Positions 43,934-53,420 of a stretch of 64,000 nt of DNA are shown one piece after another. The DNA comes from Marinobacter piscis (GTDB taxonomy: Bacteria > Pseudomonadota > Gammaproteobacteria > Pseudomonadales > Oleiphilaceae). The notes under the pieces are model-generated. The model was not told the DNA's origin. It did not search any database and worked only from the letters and a program-made list of their open reading frames with translations. The position numbers were made by a program, and so were the translations under genes. The stretch covers positions 218,743-282,742 of the forward strand of contig NZ_VCGX01000004.1 in the NCBI RefSeq assembly GCF_007671655.1, written 5' to 3'. Positions within the stretch are counted from its first letter, which is position 1. Each line of letters opens with the position of its first letter.

Positions 43934-44630
43934 TCAGGTGCTGGGCCAGGAACATCAGCGTACGCCCGTGCGCAATAGCTGCAGCGCGCTGTTGATACGC
44001 TGGCCGGCCCCAACAGTTAAACCCATGGTCCACGCCTTCATACTCATAAAACTGAGCGTGCTCGTTCCCTTCAAACGCCTTGCGGACCTGGGCCACAGCA
44101 CTTGCGGGTATCATCTGATCGTTGCCGGCGTAATGAAACAGCATCGGTTGTTTTATCTGCTCTGCCAGCTCCAGATGGTCCTGAATGCCGCCACCATAGT
44201 AGCTTACGGCAGCATCGGGACGCCCAAGGGCTGCTGCCCGATAAGCCAGTTGCCCGCCCATACAAAAGCCAAGCACACCAACCTTATCGGACACTTCTGA
44301 CATATCGCGCAAATGATCAACTGCAGCGGCGACATCTTCACCGGATTGAGCAAAATCCATGTTGTTCAAAAGCTCGAAAGCCTTCGCCGTATCGGACTCG
44401 CTGTAATCAAGATCGACCCGGGTTTGCTGGCGCCAGAATATATCCGGCGCCAGAACGACATAACCGTCCAGCGCGTACTGCTCAGCCACGGCACGAATGT
44501 GTCCGTTCACCCCCCAGATTTCCTGTATCAGCACCAGGCCTGGCCCATGGCCGGCCGGTGGCAAAGCCAGATAACCTGAAAACGTGTCCTCACCTGAAGA
44601 GGATATGCTGACCCAGCTTGCTGTACTCAT
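43926..44630 (-). CDS. Dienelactone hydrolase family protein
   Basis: A 234-residue alpha/beta hydrolase. Evidence is GPGLVLIQEIWGVNGHIRAVAEQ near the N-terminus, VGVLGFCMGGQLAYRAAAL with nucleophilic cysteine in GFCMGG, and MIPASAVAQV ... YEYEGVDHGFNCWGR with the catalytic Asp and His. Members open dienelactones in chlorocatechol pathways, but most chromosomal copies have other, unknown esters as substrates. The gene overlaps zapE by eight bases. Confidence 0.9.
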   Translation of the reverse strand: MSTASWVSISSSGEDTFSGYLALPPAGHGPGLVLIQEIWGVNGHIRAVAEQYALDGYVVLAPDIFWRQQTRVDLDYSESDTAKAFELLNNMDFAQSGEDVAAAVDHLRDMSEVSDKVGVLGFCMGGQLAYRAAALGRPDAAVSYYGGGIQDHLELAEQIKQPMLFHYAGNDQMIPASAVAQVRKAFEGNEHAQFYEYEGVDHGFNCWGRPAYQQRAAAIAHGRTLMFLAQHLSD

Positions 44631-44689
44631 AGTGCTCCCTGTTCTGAAAGAATCTTTTGTGTGTCGGTAATGACTGGCTTCCGGAGGTT

Positions 44690-45808
44690 TCAGACCGGAT
44701 AACGGGATATCACCGCCAGATCATGACGGCCGGGAATATCCTCCCTGCGCACAGCCATTACCCGGGCGCCAGTACGAAATGCCCTTCCGGCAATTTCATC
44801 AACAATGCCATAGCTGGCTGCGTCTTCCTCGGCGCCGAAGGTTATCTCCCCGCTCTCATCATCTACATAACCTTCAACCACACTATCAATGTCAATCAAC
44901 AACTGGTCAATCCCGCCGAAGGTCGCCAGCCGTGCTGCATCCGAGATATCTGTGGTGGTCCGGTTTTGCCCTGTCCGGTCATCGAACAGACGGTGAAAGT
45001 CTTTGATCTTGTCCGCATAATGGGCATCCAGCACGGGTCTGGCAGCACTGGCCAGTTCTGCATCACTCAAGTGCTCTGGATTACCCGCAATGGTGTCGGG
45101 CAATGCCGGAATCGAACTCAGCGAACGGAACAGGGTTTCCAAAGGCTTGGCCGAGGCGAGTATGAGCGGCCGGTCCGAGCGCATAAGAACAGGGCGCAGT
45201 ACCGCGTTGATCTTGCGTACATAGCGCGACAAGTAAGGAGTATGGCCCTGAGCACTCGGGCGATTCCCCGTGCCGGAGTAATCCTTGGTTGTGGCTTCCC
45301 CAACCACATCGACCAGATTTTCAGGCATGTCCGGTACTTTGATTTCTCGTGCCGGCATATCGGCTGAAACTTCGATCAGCCTCACAGCATTTTCAGACAG
45401 CGCCAGAATATGCGCAACATGGGGGAACGTAACCGCGCGCAGCAGCGGTTTGAGGTGAAAGCGATCCGACACCTCAACAATTTCACTCAGCTGGTTTGCC
45501 AGACGATAGGTACGGATGGATTCCGGCGTTGCAAATATGGCCAGGCTATTTGCCTGGTGGCTCCAGAAGTCGACATCTGCCTGCAGGTTCTCAAACTGCT
45601 CCTGTAACAAGGCAATACGGCGTTTATCAAAGCCCCTGGATTCGAGTTGACTGACGGCTTTTTTGGCCAGATTGCCGAGATTAATCCGGCTCTGCTCAAT
45701 TTCGCGACTCAGTGGGGTGGTTGGTAAATAAATGGAAACACATGCATCAGCGCGAGCCTGATTCAGCTCACCAATTTCTGCGGCACTTGGCATATCTATG
45801 TAATACAT
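44690..45808 (-). CDS. baeRF3-type (bacterial archaeo-eukaryotic release factor-like) protein
   Basis: A 372-residue protein of the bacterial aRF1/eRF1-related domain group, family 3. Signature segments are ARADACVSIYLPTTPLSREI, SLAIFATPESIRTYRLANQL, VEVSDRFHLKPLLRAV and HILALSENAVRLIEVS, with a later segment PLILASAKPLETLFRSLS. Proteins of this family are thought to act in ribosome rescue or RNA-related conflict responses, but none is well characterised. It lies alone between the dienelactone hydrolase and SDR genes; there is a GAGG-type ribosome binding site. Confidence 0.8.
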   Translation of the reverse strand: MYYIDMPSAAEIGELNQARADACVSIYLPTTPLSREIEQSRINLGNLAKKAVSQLESRGFDKRRIALLQEQFENLQADVDFWSHQANSLAIFATPESIRTYRLANQLSEIVEVSDRFHLKPLLRAVTFPHVAHILALSENAVRLIEVSADMPAREIKVPDMPENLVDVVGEATTKDYSGTGNRPSAQGHTPYLSRYVRKINAVLRPVLMRSDRPLILASAKPLETLFRSLSSIPALPDTIAGNPEHLSDAELASAARPVLDAHYADKIKDFHRLFDDRTGQNRTTTDISDAARLATFGGIDQLLIDIDSVVEGYVDDESGEITFGAEEDAASYGIVDEIAGRAFRTGARVMAVRREDIPGRHDLAVISRYPV

Positions 45809-45883
45809 AAAAAACCTCCTGCAAGTTCAACCGGCCGGACAGACGTACTCGCCTACTCCAGAGCGAACAATCCAGTCGGAGCT

Positions 45884-46618
45884 TTACCGGGCGGTTAATC
45901 CGCCATCAACTACAAATTCAGAGCCTGTGGAGTAGCTTGATTCATCTGATGCCAGATAAAGCACAAGATTTGAGACTTCTTCAGACTTGGCCACACGCCC
46001 TATCGGAATATGTTTTGCAAACTCATCCACCGCAGACTTGGTATCACCCTGGCTGATCATGGGCGTTTCAATAACCCCCGGATGCACGGAGTTCACGCGA
46101 ATACCATCGGCAGCACACTCCAGGGCGGCGGCTTTGGTCATCCCGCGCACAGCAAATTTGGAATCTGTGTAGCCAATTGCGCCGCCAACCAGGCCATTGA
46201 TGGATGAAATATTGACAATGGAGCCGCCTCCCGCCTTTTTCATGGATGGGATGACCAGTTTCATTCCCAGAAATACAGAGACCTGATTGATCTCCAGAAT
46301 GCGGCGATAATCGTCCAGCGATGTTTCAGCAAGGGTTTTGGACATGGTAATGCCGGCATTGTTGACCAGAACATCCACAGGTCCGAACCGGTCTTCCGTG
46401 GCGCGGACTACCCTTACCCAATCGGCTTCACGGGTGACATCCTGCTGCACAAACAAAGCGTTGCTGCCCAGCTCGGATGCAAGGGCCTGCCCTTTTTCTT
46501 CATTCAGATCGGTTAAAACAACCTGTGCGCCCTGGGCAATAAAAATACGTGCGTGTGATGCACCCATGCCCTGCGCAGCGCCGGTTATAATGGCAACCTT
46601 ACCTTCCAGTCGGGCCAT
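45884..46618 (-). CDS. Short-chain dehydrogenase/reductase
   Basis: A 244-residue classical SDR. The cofactor motif is ITGAAQGMGASHARI (TGxxxGxG), then VDVLVNNAGITMSK (NNAG), IVNISSINGLVG (catalytic Ser) and GYTDSKFAVRG (catalytic YxxxK), with HPGVIETPM after it. The DLN acidic residue following the second strand suggests NAD(H) preference. The sequence resembles 3-alpha/20-beta-hydroxysteroid and glucose dehydrogenase-like SDRs; the substrate is open. Confidence 0.9.
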   Translation of the reverse strand: MARLEGKVAIITGAAQGMGASHARIFIAQGAQVVLTDLNEEKGQALASELGSNALFVQQDVTREADWVRVVRATEDRFGPVDVLVNNAGITMSKTLAETSLDDYRRILEINQVSVFLGMKLVIPSMKKAGGGSIVNISSINGLVGGAIGYTDSKFAVRGMTKAAALECAADGIRVNSVHPGVIETPMISQGDTKSAVDEFAKHIPIGRVAKSEEVSNLVLYLASDESSYSTGSEFVVDGGLTAR

Positions 46619-46699
46619 ATTAATCCCTGTCCTTCAATAACTTATTGACTCTTACACTATAGCAGGTGCAACCCGGTCGTGCGTCGGTATTATCCATGA

Positions 46700-47878
46700 T
46701 CACCCTTTGATCACGGCCAACGGCTGCAATTCCACCTGCACCTCTACAAGGTCCGTCTGGTTTTGCATGACTTCATCAATGTCTTTGTACGACCCGGGCG
46801 CTTCATCCAGATCCCGCTGGTTGCGGATGGCATGCAGTATTCCCTGACGCTTCAAAGCGCCGACCTCTTCCTTCAAGTCCAGCCGCTTACGCGCCTGGGA
46901 GCGGCTCATGATTCTTCCGGCGCCATGAGAGCAGGATTCAAACGATTGTGCCTCACCCTTGCCCTTCACCAGAAAAGACCGGGTTCCCTGTGACCCCGGG
47001 ATCATGCCCCATTCGCCGCTGCGGGCCCGCGTTGCCCCTTTGCGGTGAACGATAACGGTTTCTCCGAAATGCTTTTCTTCGGCGGCAAAGTTGTGTGGCT
47101 TGTTAATAAAATCCGCAAACCCGACGTCAGGCACCACCTCGGTAAACGCTGCCTTTACCCGCTCCATCATCAGCGTTCTGTTAGCTAAAGCAAACTCGAG
47201 GCAATAGTTCATCTCATCCTGGTACAGGTTGAAGTACTCGGACGATTCCGGGAGGTAGGCTAACCCCTCCGGAGCTTCATTGCCGGCGTCTTTGTTCAGC
47301 TGTTTTGCCAGATCGTCATAATGATTGGCGACAGTAAAACCGAGATTGCGGGAGCCGGAATGAATCATGATCCAGATGTAGCCATCCGACCCTTTTTGTA
47401 TCTCGATAAAATGGTTGCCACTCCCCAGCGTGCCCACCTGATACAAAGCACGTTCGTATTCCTGGCTGACAATGGGCAACTCACCCTTTATCCCGGGCAT
47501 CCACGCCTCGTCCTGAGGCTCATCATGGTGACTGAACCCTACCGGCACTGTCTCCCGGACTATTTTCATGATGGCTTTCAGGTCGTTGGTATCGATCTCT
47601 TCAAGGGTGGTTCGCAACGAACACATACCGCAACCGATATCGACACCAACCGCATTGGGTACGATGGCACCCTTAGTGGCCAGGACAGCGCCGATCGGCA
47701 TGCCATACCCCTGATGAGTATCCGGCATGATGGCTATGTGCCTGAAGGCGAAGGGCAGATTCGCAAGGTTGCGCGCCTGCTCCAGGGCTCCTGCTTCCAT
47801 TTGCTCCTCTGCCAGCCACAGCTTTATCGGCAGCGCTTCTGTCTCAATCACTGCCTTTGCGCTGGTATGCATATTCAT
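46700..47878 (-). CDS. rtcB: RtcB-family RNA ligase
   Basis: A 392-residue RNA ligase that joins 2',3'-cyclic phosphate (or 3'-phosphate) and 5'-OH RNA ends using GTP and Mn2+. Key motifs: VGVDIGCGMCSLRT (metal-binding Cys), LGSGNHFIEIQ, IMIHSGSRNLGFTVA (histidine ligand), and SCSHGAGRIMSRSQARK with the guanylylated histidine. The relatively short form lacks the inserted regions of longer RtcBs. There is no rtcA or sigma-54 regulator rtcR next to it. It lies close to the ridA-like gene upstream (four bases) on the same strand, suggesting one transcript. Confidence 0.92.
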   Translation of the reverse strand: MNMHTSAKAVIETEALPIKLWLAEEQMEAGALEQARNLANLPFAFRHIAIMPDTHQGYGMPIGAVLATKGAIVPNAVGVDIGCGMCSLRTTLEEIDTNDLKAIMKIVRETVPVGFSHHDEPQDEAWMPGIKGELPIVSQEYERALYQVGTLGSGNHFIEIQKGSDGYIWIMIHSGSRNLGFTVANHYDDLAKQLNKDAGNEAPEGLAYLPESSEYFNLYQDEMNYCLEFALANRTLMMERVKAAFTEVVPDVGFADFINKPHNFAAEEKHFGETVIVHRKGATRARSGEWGMIPGSQGTRSFLVKGKGEAQSFESCSHGAGRIMSRSQARKRLDLKEEVGALKRQGILHAIRNQRDLDEAPGSYKDIDEVMQNQTDLVEVQVELQPLAVIKG

Positions 47879-47882
47879 TCCC

Positions 47883-48395
47883 TTATTCGTTACGAACCGC
47901 TGAAACTTCTATTTCAATCAACCAGCCGGGGTTAGCCAGTGCCGCTACTTCAACCGCGGAGCGTACCGGCAGATTAGGCTGCTCTTCTGTACCAAAGAAT
48001 TTGGTGTATCCATTCATAAACCCGGAAAAGTCCACTTTGCCGTCCTCCGCGACAAGGAACACCTGCATGCGGTATACATCGCCCATGGTGAGATCCAGGG
48101 ATTCCAGGGTTTTCTCTATCGCCTGCAGGGCAGATGTTGCCTGCTCCTCCATGGTGCCATACGCGGCCTGAGTATCGGGTTCGGCATCGTCGTTAATAAC
48201 CACCGGAACCTGCCCGCTCAGATGCACCACCGATTTGTTGGCCGGCACTTCAACCGCCAGCGAGATCGGAAAGTCCGAATCCGGCAGCGCATGACGAATC
48301 AGCTCCTGGTCGCCGGACCGGGTCTCAGCATTGGCAGCTGCTGCAGCGCCACCTAGAACAGTGGCAATCACTATTTGCGAAACACGTTTGCGCAT
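47883..48395 (-). CDS. Exported RidA-family protein
   Basis: A 170-residue protein with a signal peptide (MRKRVSQIVIATVLGGAAAA, cleavage near ANAET) followed by a RidA/YjgF domain: VHLSGQVPVVI, TQAAYGTMEEQATSALQAIE, LTMGDVYRMQVFLVAED and VRSAVEVAALANPGWLIEIE. Cytosolic RidA hydrolyses 2-aminoacrylate and other imines with a conserved arginine, here in PVRSAVEV; the exported relatives' task is unknown. Starts with a good binding site (AAGGAGT). It precedes rtcB by four bases. Confidence 0.85.
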   Translation of the reverse strand: MRKRVSQIVIATVLGGAAAAANAETRSGDQELIRHALPDSDFPISLAVEVPANKSVVHLSGQVPVVINDDAEPDTQAAYGTMEEQATSALQAIEKTLESLDLTMGDVYRMQVFLVAEDGKVDFSGFMNGYTKFFGTEEQPNLPVRSAVEVAALANPGWLIEIEVSAVRNE

Positions 48396-48697
48396 TTGTT
48401 ACTCCTTACTGGCTCGACTCGACATACTCACTTTAGAACACAGCGGGTCTGTCCGCTACAACCCACAAGATAGCAACCTACATTAGTTGACATAGTCATC
48501 TATTTTTATTTGAAAAACAACCAGTTAGCAGAAACCCACACAAGTTAGAAGTGTGTTATTCACTTAGACAGATCGGCCCCAAAGCCTCTCAGAATTTGAT
48601 AGGATGCTTACATCTTGTGGCGAGATACAACATGAATTGTCGAGGTCGCCCTGAAGATTTAAATACAACCCCGACAAGATTAGAGGATGAAAGGATT
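48396..48697. other. Intergenic region without an assignable feature
   Basis: Divergent spacer between the exported RidA gene and the truncated barrel gene. It is AT-rich and contains one TTGACA (48487-48492) but no good -10 at the right distance, and no gene, hairpin or repeat that I can support. The AAAGG at 48691-48694 is the ribosome binding site of the ATG at 48698. Confidence 0.5.
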
Positions 48698-49116
48698 ATG
48701 AAACTTAGATGTTTGGCCTGACTGCGGGCTATCAGTTCAACCAGTACTTTGGAGCCGAAGCCGGTTACGCACACTTTCTGAAGTTTGGCGATACAGCTGA
48801 CGGTAAGCTCAAAGGTGCAAACCTGCTGGCAGTTGGTCGTCTTCCGATAACCCAGACTGTGGGTGTCTACGGTAAAGCCGGTGCCTTTGTCTCACACTTC
48901 AAGGTAACCTCTGAAGGTGACAAGAAGTCTTATGATGACATCAGCCCCATGTTTGGTGTTGGCGCAGACTTCCGTATGACTGAGCAGTTAACTGCCTTTG
49001 CAGAGTACAAGCGCTACCATATCAGCGACATCAAAAAGAGGCACTTCAGCAGCGATATTTCCAAGAGTGGACCTGAGCTTGATACCGCCCAGGTAGGACT
49101 GAAGTTCCAGTTCTAA
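48698..49116 (+). pseudogene. Outer-membrane beta-barrel (OmpA-like) gene lacking its signal peptide and first strands
   Basis: A ribosome binding site (AAAGG) leads to an ATG at 48698 reading MKLRCLA then a stop, which looks like the first codons of a signal peptide. From 48709 another frame runs to 49116 and encodes 135 residues of a barrel: FGLTAGYQFNQYFGAEAGYAH, LLAVGRLPITQTVGVYGKAGAF, MFGVGADFRMTEQLTAFAEYKRY and a terminal VGLKFQF with aromatic end. The in-frame codon before 48709 is TAG. An internal deletion that removed the signal peptide and first strands best explains this. The protein could not reach the outer membrane if translated. Confidence 0.7.
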
Positions 49117-49131
49117 TTCTGACTGAAACCG

Positions 49132-49169
49132 AAACGGCGCGACATTTATTTGTCGCGCCGTTTTTTTTA
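49132..49169 (+). terminator. Strong rho-independent terminator
   Basis: A perfect 12-base stem, AACGGCGCGACA (49133-49144) and TGTCGCGCCGTT (49151-49162), with a six-base loop (TTTATT) and eight T residues (49161-49168). It lies just after the truncated barrel gene, showing that a full transcription unit once ended here. Confidence 0.93.
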
Positions 49170-49298
49170 TGTCTGTGATTATTATCACTTTACGCTCAGC
49201 CCGACACTTTTATAGCCTGCCGCTGGAAAAGCGATGGTTCAGGGCTCATCATACCAGGAGATGTTTACTGCTCTGCTTCGTTTAAGGAAGGAGTCACC

Positions 49299-50321
49299 GT
49301 GGAATTTACCTTTCTGGGCACCTCGGCCGGTACGCCAACACGTGCACGTAATGTAACCGCACTGGCGCTTTCACCCTCGGGCCACAAATCCTGGTACCTG
49401 GTGGACTGTGGTGAAGCCACTCAACACCAACTGCTCAGAGTGCACCATTCTGTTATGCAGCTACGGGCGATATTTATCACCCATATCCACGGCGACCACA
49501 CTTTTGGTCTTCCGGGGCTTCTTGCCAGTGCGTCCATGCTGGGCCGGACAGAGTCTCTGGATATTGTCGCGCCCGTTCAGACCCAGCGTTTTATCACCAC
49601 AGCACTCGACAACAGCGACTCCAGCCTCAGCTACCCCCTGAACTTTATCGACTCTGAAGCAGCGGACTTCTCCTGGAAGGACACGCACCTGGAAGTTAAG
49701 AGCGTGGCCCTGTCCCACCGGGTCCCCTGTCGTGCCTATGTATTTACAGAACAAAACCTGGAACGGCAATTGTTGCAGGACAAACTGAAAAAAGACGGCA
49801 TTGAGCCAGGCCCCAGCTGGGGTGAACTGCAAAAAGGCCATGAGGTAACGCTTGAGGATGGCCGTATACTAAGCAGCGATGAATACACACAGGTGCCCAG
49901 AGTGGCGCGCCGGCTGATCGTCGCTGGCGATAACGACGACCCGGAATTACTGGCCAGTGCCTGCAAGCACAGCCATGTGCTTGTTCACGAAGCCACCTAC
50001 ACGCAGGACGTCGCCGACCGCGTCGGCCCCTGGCCACAGCACAGTTCGGCTGAACAGGTAGCCCGGTTTGCCCAACAGGTACAGATGCCTCACCTGATAC
50101 TGACGCACTTCAGTTCCCGCTATCAACTGGGGGCCTCTGACACACCAAACATCAGCCAGCTGGCCGACGAAGCACGGCAGCATTACCATGGCCAGTTATT
50201 TCTGGCCCGGGATTTCGACCGTTACCGGCTGGAAAAGGATCTGTCACTGACGTGTCTGAACTCCGACAGCAACAGCCCCCATAAAACCTCATCCGTTACG
50301 CCCGGAGGCGACCATGACTGA
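49299..50321 (+). CDS. rnz: Ribonuclease Z-type metallo-beta-lactamase-fold nuclease
   Basis: A 340-residue nuclease with the RNase Z layout: an N-terminal MEFTFLGTSAGTPTRARNV, the metal-binding THIHGDHTFGLPGLLASASM (HxHxDH), the PxKxRxV-type segment near ALSHRVPCRAYVF, LVHEATYTQD (Asp/His ligand region), HSSAEQVARFAQQ and LILTHFSSRY. RNase Z matures tRNA 3' ends. ElaC in gammaproteobacteria is often redundant with RNase BN function. The stop overlaps the start of the deaminase gene by eight bases. Confidence 0.9.
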   Translation: MEFTFLGTSAGTPTRARNVTALALSPSGHKSWYLVDCGEATQHQLLRVHHSVMQLRAIFITHIHGDHTFGLPGLLASASMLGRTESLDIVAPVQTQRFITTALDNSDSSLSYPLNFIDSEAADFSWKDTHLEVKSVALSHRVPCRAYVFTEQNLERQLLQDKLKKDGIEPGPSWGELQKGHEVTLEDGRILSSDEYTQVPRVARRLIVAGDNDDPELLASACKHSHVLVHEATYTQDVADRVGPWPQHSSAEQVARFAQQVQMPHLILTHFSSRYQLGASDTPNISQLADEARQHYHGQLFLARDFDRYRLEKDLSLTCLNSDSNSPHKTSSVTPGGDHD

Positions 50322-50790
50322 CACCAACGACCTGAAACACCTGAACCGCTGCGTAGAGCTTGCCGCCACCGCGGTGGACACTGGCAACCCGCCGTTCGGT
50401 TCTGTGCTGGTTGATGCGAACGGTAGTGTGCGTTACGAATCCCACAACCTGACGGCCGGCGGTGACAACACGCAACACCCGGAATTTGCGATTGCCCGCT
50501 GGGCTGCGGCCAACATGTCCCCCGAAGAACAGGCGGCTGCAACCGTCTACACCTCTGGCGAACACTGCCCCATGTGTGCTGCGGCCCACGGATGGGTCGG
50601 GCTTGGTCGGATTGTGTATGCCAGCTCCTCGGAGCAACTGGTACAGTGGCTTGAAGAAATGCAGGCCGAGCCCTCGCCGGTGGCAACCCTGCCGATCGAA
50701 ACCGTGGTCCCGGGTCAGCAGACAGACGGCCCGTTCCCGGAACTGGCAGAAACCATTCGTGATCTGCACAGAAAATTCCGGTCAGCCTGA
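50314..50790 (+). CDS. Nucleoside deaminase family protein (CMP/dCMP/guanine-type)
   Basis: A 158-residue zinc deaminase. The zinc site is HPEFAIARWAA (HxE; Pro in place of the usual Ala or Val) together with GEHCPMCAAAHGW (PCxxC, here CPMC). The N-terminal LAATAVDTGNPPFGSVLVDAN matches the guanine or cytosine deaminase group. The closely packed overlap with rnz suggests translational coupling; whether it acts on free nucleobases or RNA is unknown. Confidence 0.87.
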   Translation: MTDTNDLKHLNRCVELAATAVDTGNPPFGSVLVDANGSVRYESHNLTAGGDNTQHPEFAIARWAAANMSPEEQAAATVYTSGEHCPMCAAAHGWVGLGRIVYASSSEQLVQWLEEMQAEPSPVATLPIETVVPGQQTDGPFPELAETIRDLHRKFRSA

Positions 50791-50806
50791 TTAACGGCGT
50801 TTATGC

Positions 50807-52570
50807 TTAATAGGCTTTGCGATAGTTGCCCTGATAATCAAAAATCCGCTCCTGCACCTGCCAGTAGTGCTTTTGTTTACGGGCAATCACAAAATCCGGT
50901 GCCGGCAACAGGGCCTGTATCCCGAGCACGTCTTCAATACGCATGAACGTTTTCGGGGCCTGGCCATTCGCCAGGCGACGCCCGAACAGCCTGTTGAAAA
51001 CATGGCGCTGTGCCGGTCTGCGGAAATCAAACGACTCATTGAGCTCTTCCCCGTCTTCACCATGGTAGGTGATCCTCAGCCTGCTCTCCTGGCGGCTCAG
51101 GGTGGTACCGGCACACCGGATCACCATGGCATCTTTCAGTTTCAAGGCATCCCGTAACTGATCATCCGGATCGATAATAGCCCCGTTACACTGAAGGCAG
51201 TTACGCGCTGCAATGTCATTTTCACCACCGCAATGGGGGCATTCCTTGAAACGGAAACGGTAATCGCACTGCTCACGGCGCTCGCGCTGTTCGGCCGGGC
51301 TCTCCTCTTCCTCTACTCCCAGCAACCCCTGACACCGGCGGCCGTAGTGTTCAATAACGCGCCCTTCGCTGTCTGTTTTGCCCCAGAAAATATTGGCAAA
51401 ACCACACCCCGGGCAGAACACCTGTACCGGCTCGCTGTCGGGGTTTGGCTTCGGCTCTCCTACCTCCGGGTGATACAGATTCACGCTGTTACCTGCGTAA
51501 TCAATCACCAGACAGTCCTGCTTACCCTGGTCCAGGCGCAGCCCCCGCCCCACAATCTGCTGATACAAGCTGACCGACTGGGTCGGACGTAGAATGGCAA
51601 TAAAATCCACATGGGGCGCATCAAAGCCTGTCGTAAGCACAGAAATATTCACCAGATACTTTAACTGTCGCTGCTTGAAGCGCTGAATCAGTAACTCCCT
51701 CACTTTCAGATCCGTAGCGCCGGTAATCAGAGCCGTCTGATGCTCCGGCAGATAGCCGGTGATCTCCCGCGCATGATCCACTGTTGCCGCAAAGATCATC
51801 ACCCCCATGCGCTGGGCCGCCAGCTCCACCACCTGCTCAATAATGGCCCGCGTTACCCGCTTATGCTTGCTCAGCAACTGGTTAACGTCTTTCTCGGCAT
51901 ATTCTCCAAAACGATCCTGATCCAGAGTGGAGAAATCGTACTGCGCCACCGCTGCATTAACCAGCTCAGGTCTGGTGAGATAACCCCGGTTGATCATGTA
52001 GCTGAGCGGCAGTTCAAATATACAATGCACAAAGGGCTTGTTCTCTTCGCTGCGAACAAAACCCCGGTAGTGGTAGCGATAAATCCAGCCCATGGCCAGA
52101 CGGTAGGGTGTGGCGGTTAACCCGAGCACCTTGAGAGAATCATTCTGTTGCTGAAGCCGTTCGATAATTCTTTGGTACTGACTGGTTTCATCACCACTGA
52201 CCCGATGACACTCATCAATGATGACCAGTGAATACTCATCCCGGAACCGATCCAGATTCGCCGATACCGACTGTACGCTGGCGAAGGTTACCTGATGCCG
52301 GTTTTCCTTACGCTTCAGCCCGGCGGAGAAGATGCCACCTGTTAACCCATAGCTCTGGTATTTGGCATGATTCTGCTCAACCAGCTCTTTTACGTGGGTC
52401 AACACCAGAATCTTGCGCCGGGCAAGGCGTGCCAGTTCAGCTATAACCAGACTTTTGCCCGCCCCGGTTGGCAACACAATCACGGCCGACTCATCCGACT
52501 TGCGAAAATGGTTTAACGTGGCATCGACGGCGTCCTGTTGATAGGGCCGCAGTTTGAAGGGAGCATTCAT
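50807..52570 (-). CDS. radD: RadD-type DEAD/DEAH helicase
   Basis: A 587-residue superfamily 2 helicase matching YejH/RadD in length and layout. Motifs: Walker [15 protein letters not shown], motif [11 protein letters not shown] (DECH), motif [16 protein letters not shown], motif [16 protein letters not shown] and [13 protein letters not shown], and a C-terminal Cys-rich zinc region ([28 protein letters not shown]). RadD supports double-strand break repair and cooperates with RecA and SSB in E. coli. It lies convergent with the deaminase gene and divergent from the Prx-Grx gene. Confidence 0.9.
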   Translation of the reverse strand: MNAPFKLRPYQQDAVDATLNHFRKSDESAVIVLPTGAGKSLVIAELARLARRKILVLTHVKELVEQNHAKYQSYGLTGGIFSAGLKRKENRHQVTFASVQSVSANLDRFRDEYSLVIIDECHRVSGDETSQYQRIIERLQQQNDSLKVLGLTATPYRLAMGWIYRYHYRGFVRSEENKPFVHCIFELPLSYMINRGYLTRPELVNAAVAQYDFSTLDQDRFGEYAEKDVNQLLSKHKRVTRAIIEQVVELAAQRMGVMIFAATVDHAREITGYLPEHQTALITGATDLKVRELLIQRFKQRQLKYLVNISVLTTGFDAPHVDFIAILRPTQSVSLYQQIVGRGLRLDQGKQDCLVIDYAGNSVNLYHPEVGEPKPNPDSEPVQVFCPGCGFANIFWGKTDSEGRVIEHYGRRCQGLLGVEEEESPAEQRERREQCDYRFRFKECPHCGGENDIAARNCLQCNGAIIDPDDQLRDALKLKDAMVIRCAGTTLSRQESRLRITYHGEDGEELNESFDFRRPAQRHVFNRLFGRRLANGQAPKTFMRIEDVLGIQALLPAPDFVIARKQKHYWQVQERIFDYQGNYRKAY

Positions 52571-52668
52571 GTAGCTTTGCCGTTCCGGGTATCCGCTATG
52601 TATATAATAGTTTGATTAAGATACAGTTTCATAGTTAAAGCGAACTCCACCAATCCAGGGAATTTAAT

Positions 52669-53406
52669 ATGTCGAATTCAGCGGAAGGTAAGAAAGTCCC
52701 TCAGGTTACGTTTCCCATACGTCGTGACAACGAGTGGCAATCCGTAACCAGCAATGAGCTGTTTGCTGATCAAACCGTTGTTTTGTTCGCCCTGCCGGGC
52801 GCATTTACACCCACCTGTTCAAGCACGCATTTGCCGCGATACAACGAGCTGGCGCCGGTATTCAAGGAACAGGGTGTTGATCGGGTAATCTGCTTATCGG
52901 TAAACGACCCTTTCGTTATGCAGGCATGGGCCGAAGACCAGCACGCGGAAAACATTGAGTTTATCCCCGACGGCAACGGCGATTTCACCCGTGACATCGG
53001 CATGCTGGTCAGCAAGAACGACCTGGGCTTTGGCGACCGCAGCTGGCGTTACTCCATGCTGGTCAAAAACGGTGTTATCGAGAAAATGTTCGTTGAGCCG
53101 GACAAGCCTGGCGACCCGTTTGAAGTATCCGATGCAGATACAATGCTGCATTACATCAAGCCGGATGTAACCCTGCCCGCACGGGTCAGCCTGTTCACCA
53201 AACCCGGGTGCCCGCATTGTACCCGCGCCAAGGCGCTGTTGCAGGAAAACGGCTACAAGTATGAAGAGATCAAACTGGGCTCGGCCGGCTTGTCATACAG
53301 CACCTTGCAAGCGGTAACAGGCAAAGGCACAACCCCGCAGATCTTTATCGACGGTCAGCTGATTGGTGGTGCCGACGAACTCGAAGCCCTGATGGCCGAG
53401 CGGTAA
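52669..53406 (+). CDS. Peroxiredoxin-glutaredoxin hybrid
   Basis: A 245-residue fusion of a Prx5-type peroxiredoxin (about 1-160) and a glutaredoxin (about 168-245). The peroxidatic cysteine is in GAFTPTCSSTHLPRY (about residue 50); the glutaredoxin active site is FTKPGCPHCTRAKALL (CPHC). Hybrid Prx5 reduces peroxides using glutathione through its own Grx domain, as in Haemophilus. The start has GGGAAT upstream. It is divergent from radD. Confidence 0.95.
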   Translation: MSNSAEGKKVPQVTFPIRRDNEWQSVTSNELFADQTVVLFALPGAFTPTCSSTHLPRYNELAPVFKEQGVDRVICLSVNDPFVMQAWAEDQHAENIEFIPDGNGDFTRDIGMLVSKNDLGFGDRSWRYSMLVKNGVIEKMFVEPDKPGDPFEVSDADTMLHYIKPDVTLPARVSLFTKPGCPHCTRAKALLQENGYKYEEIKLGSAGLSYSTLQAVTGKGTTPQIFIDGQLIGGADELEALMAER

Positions 53407-53420
53407 CCGTGCAGCCTGGT

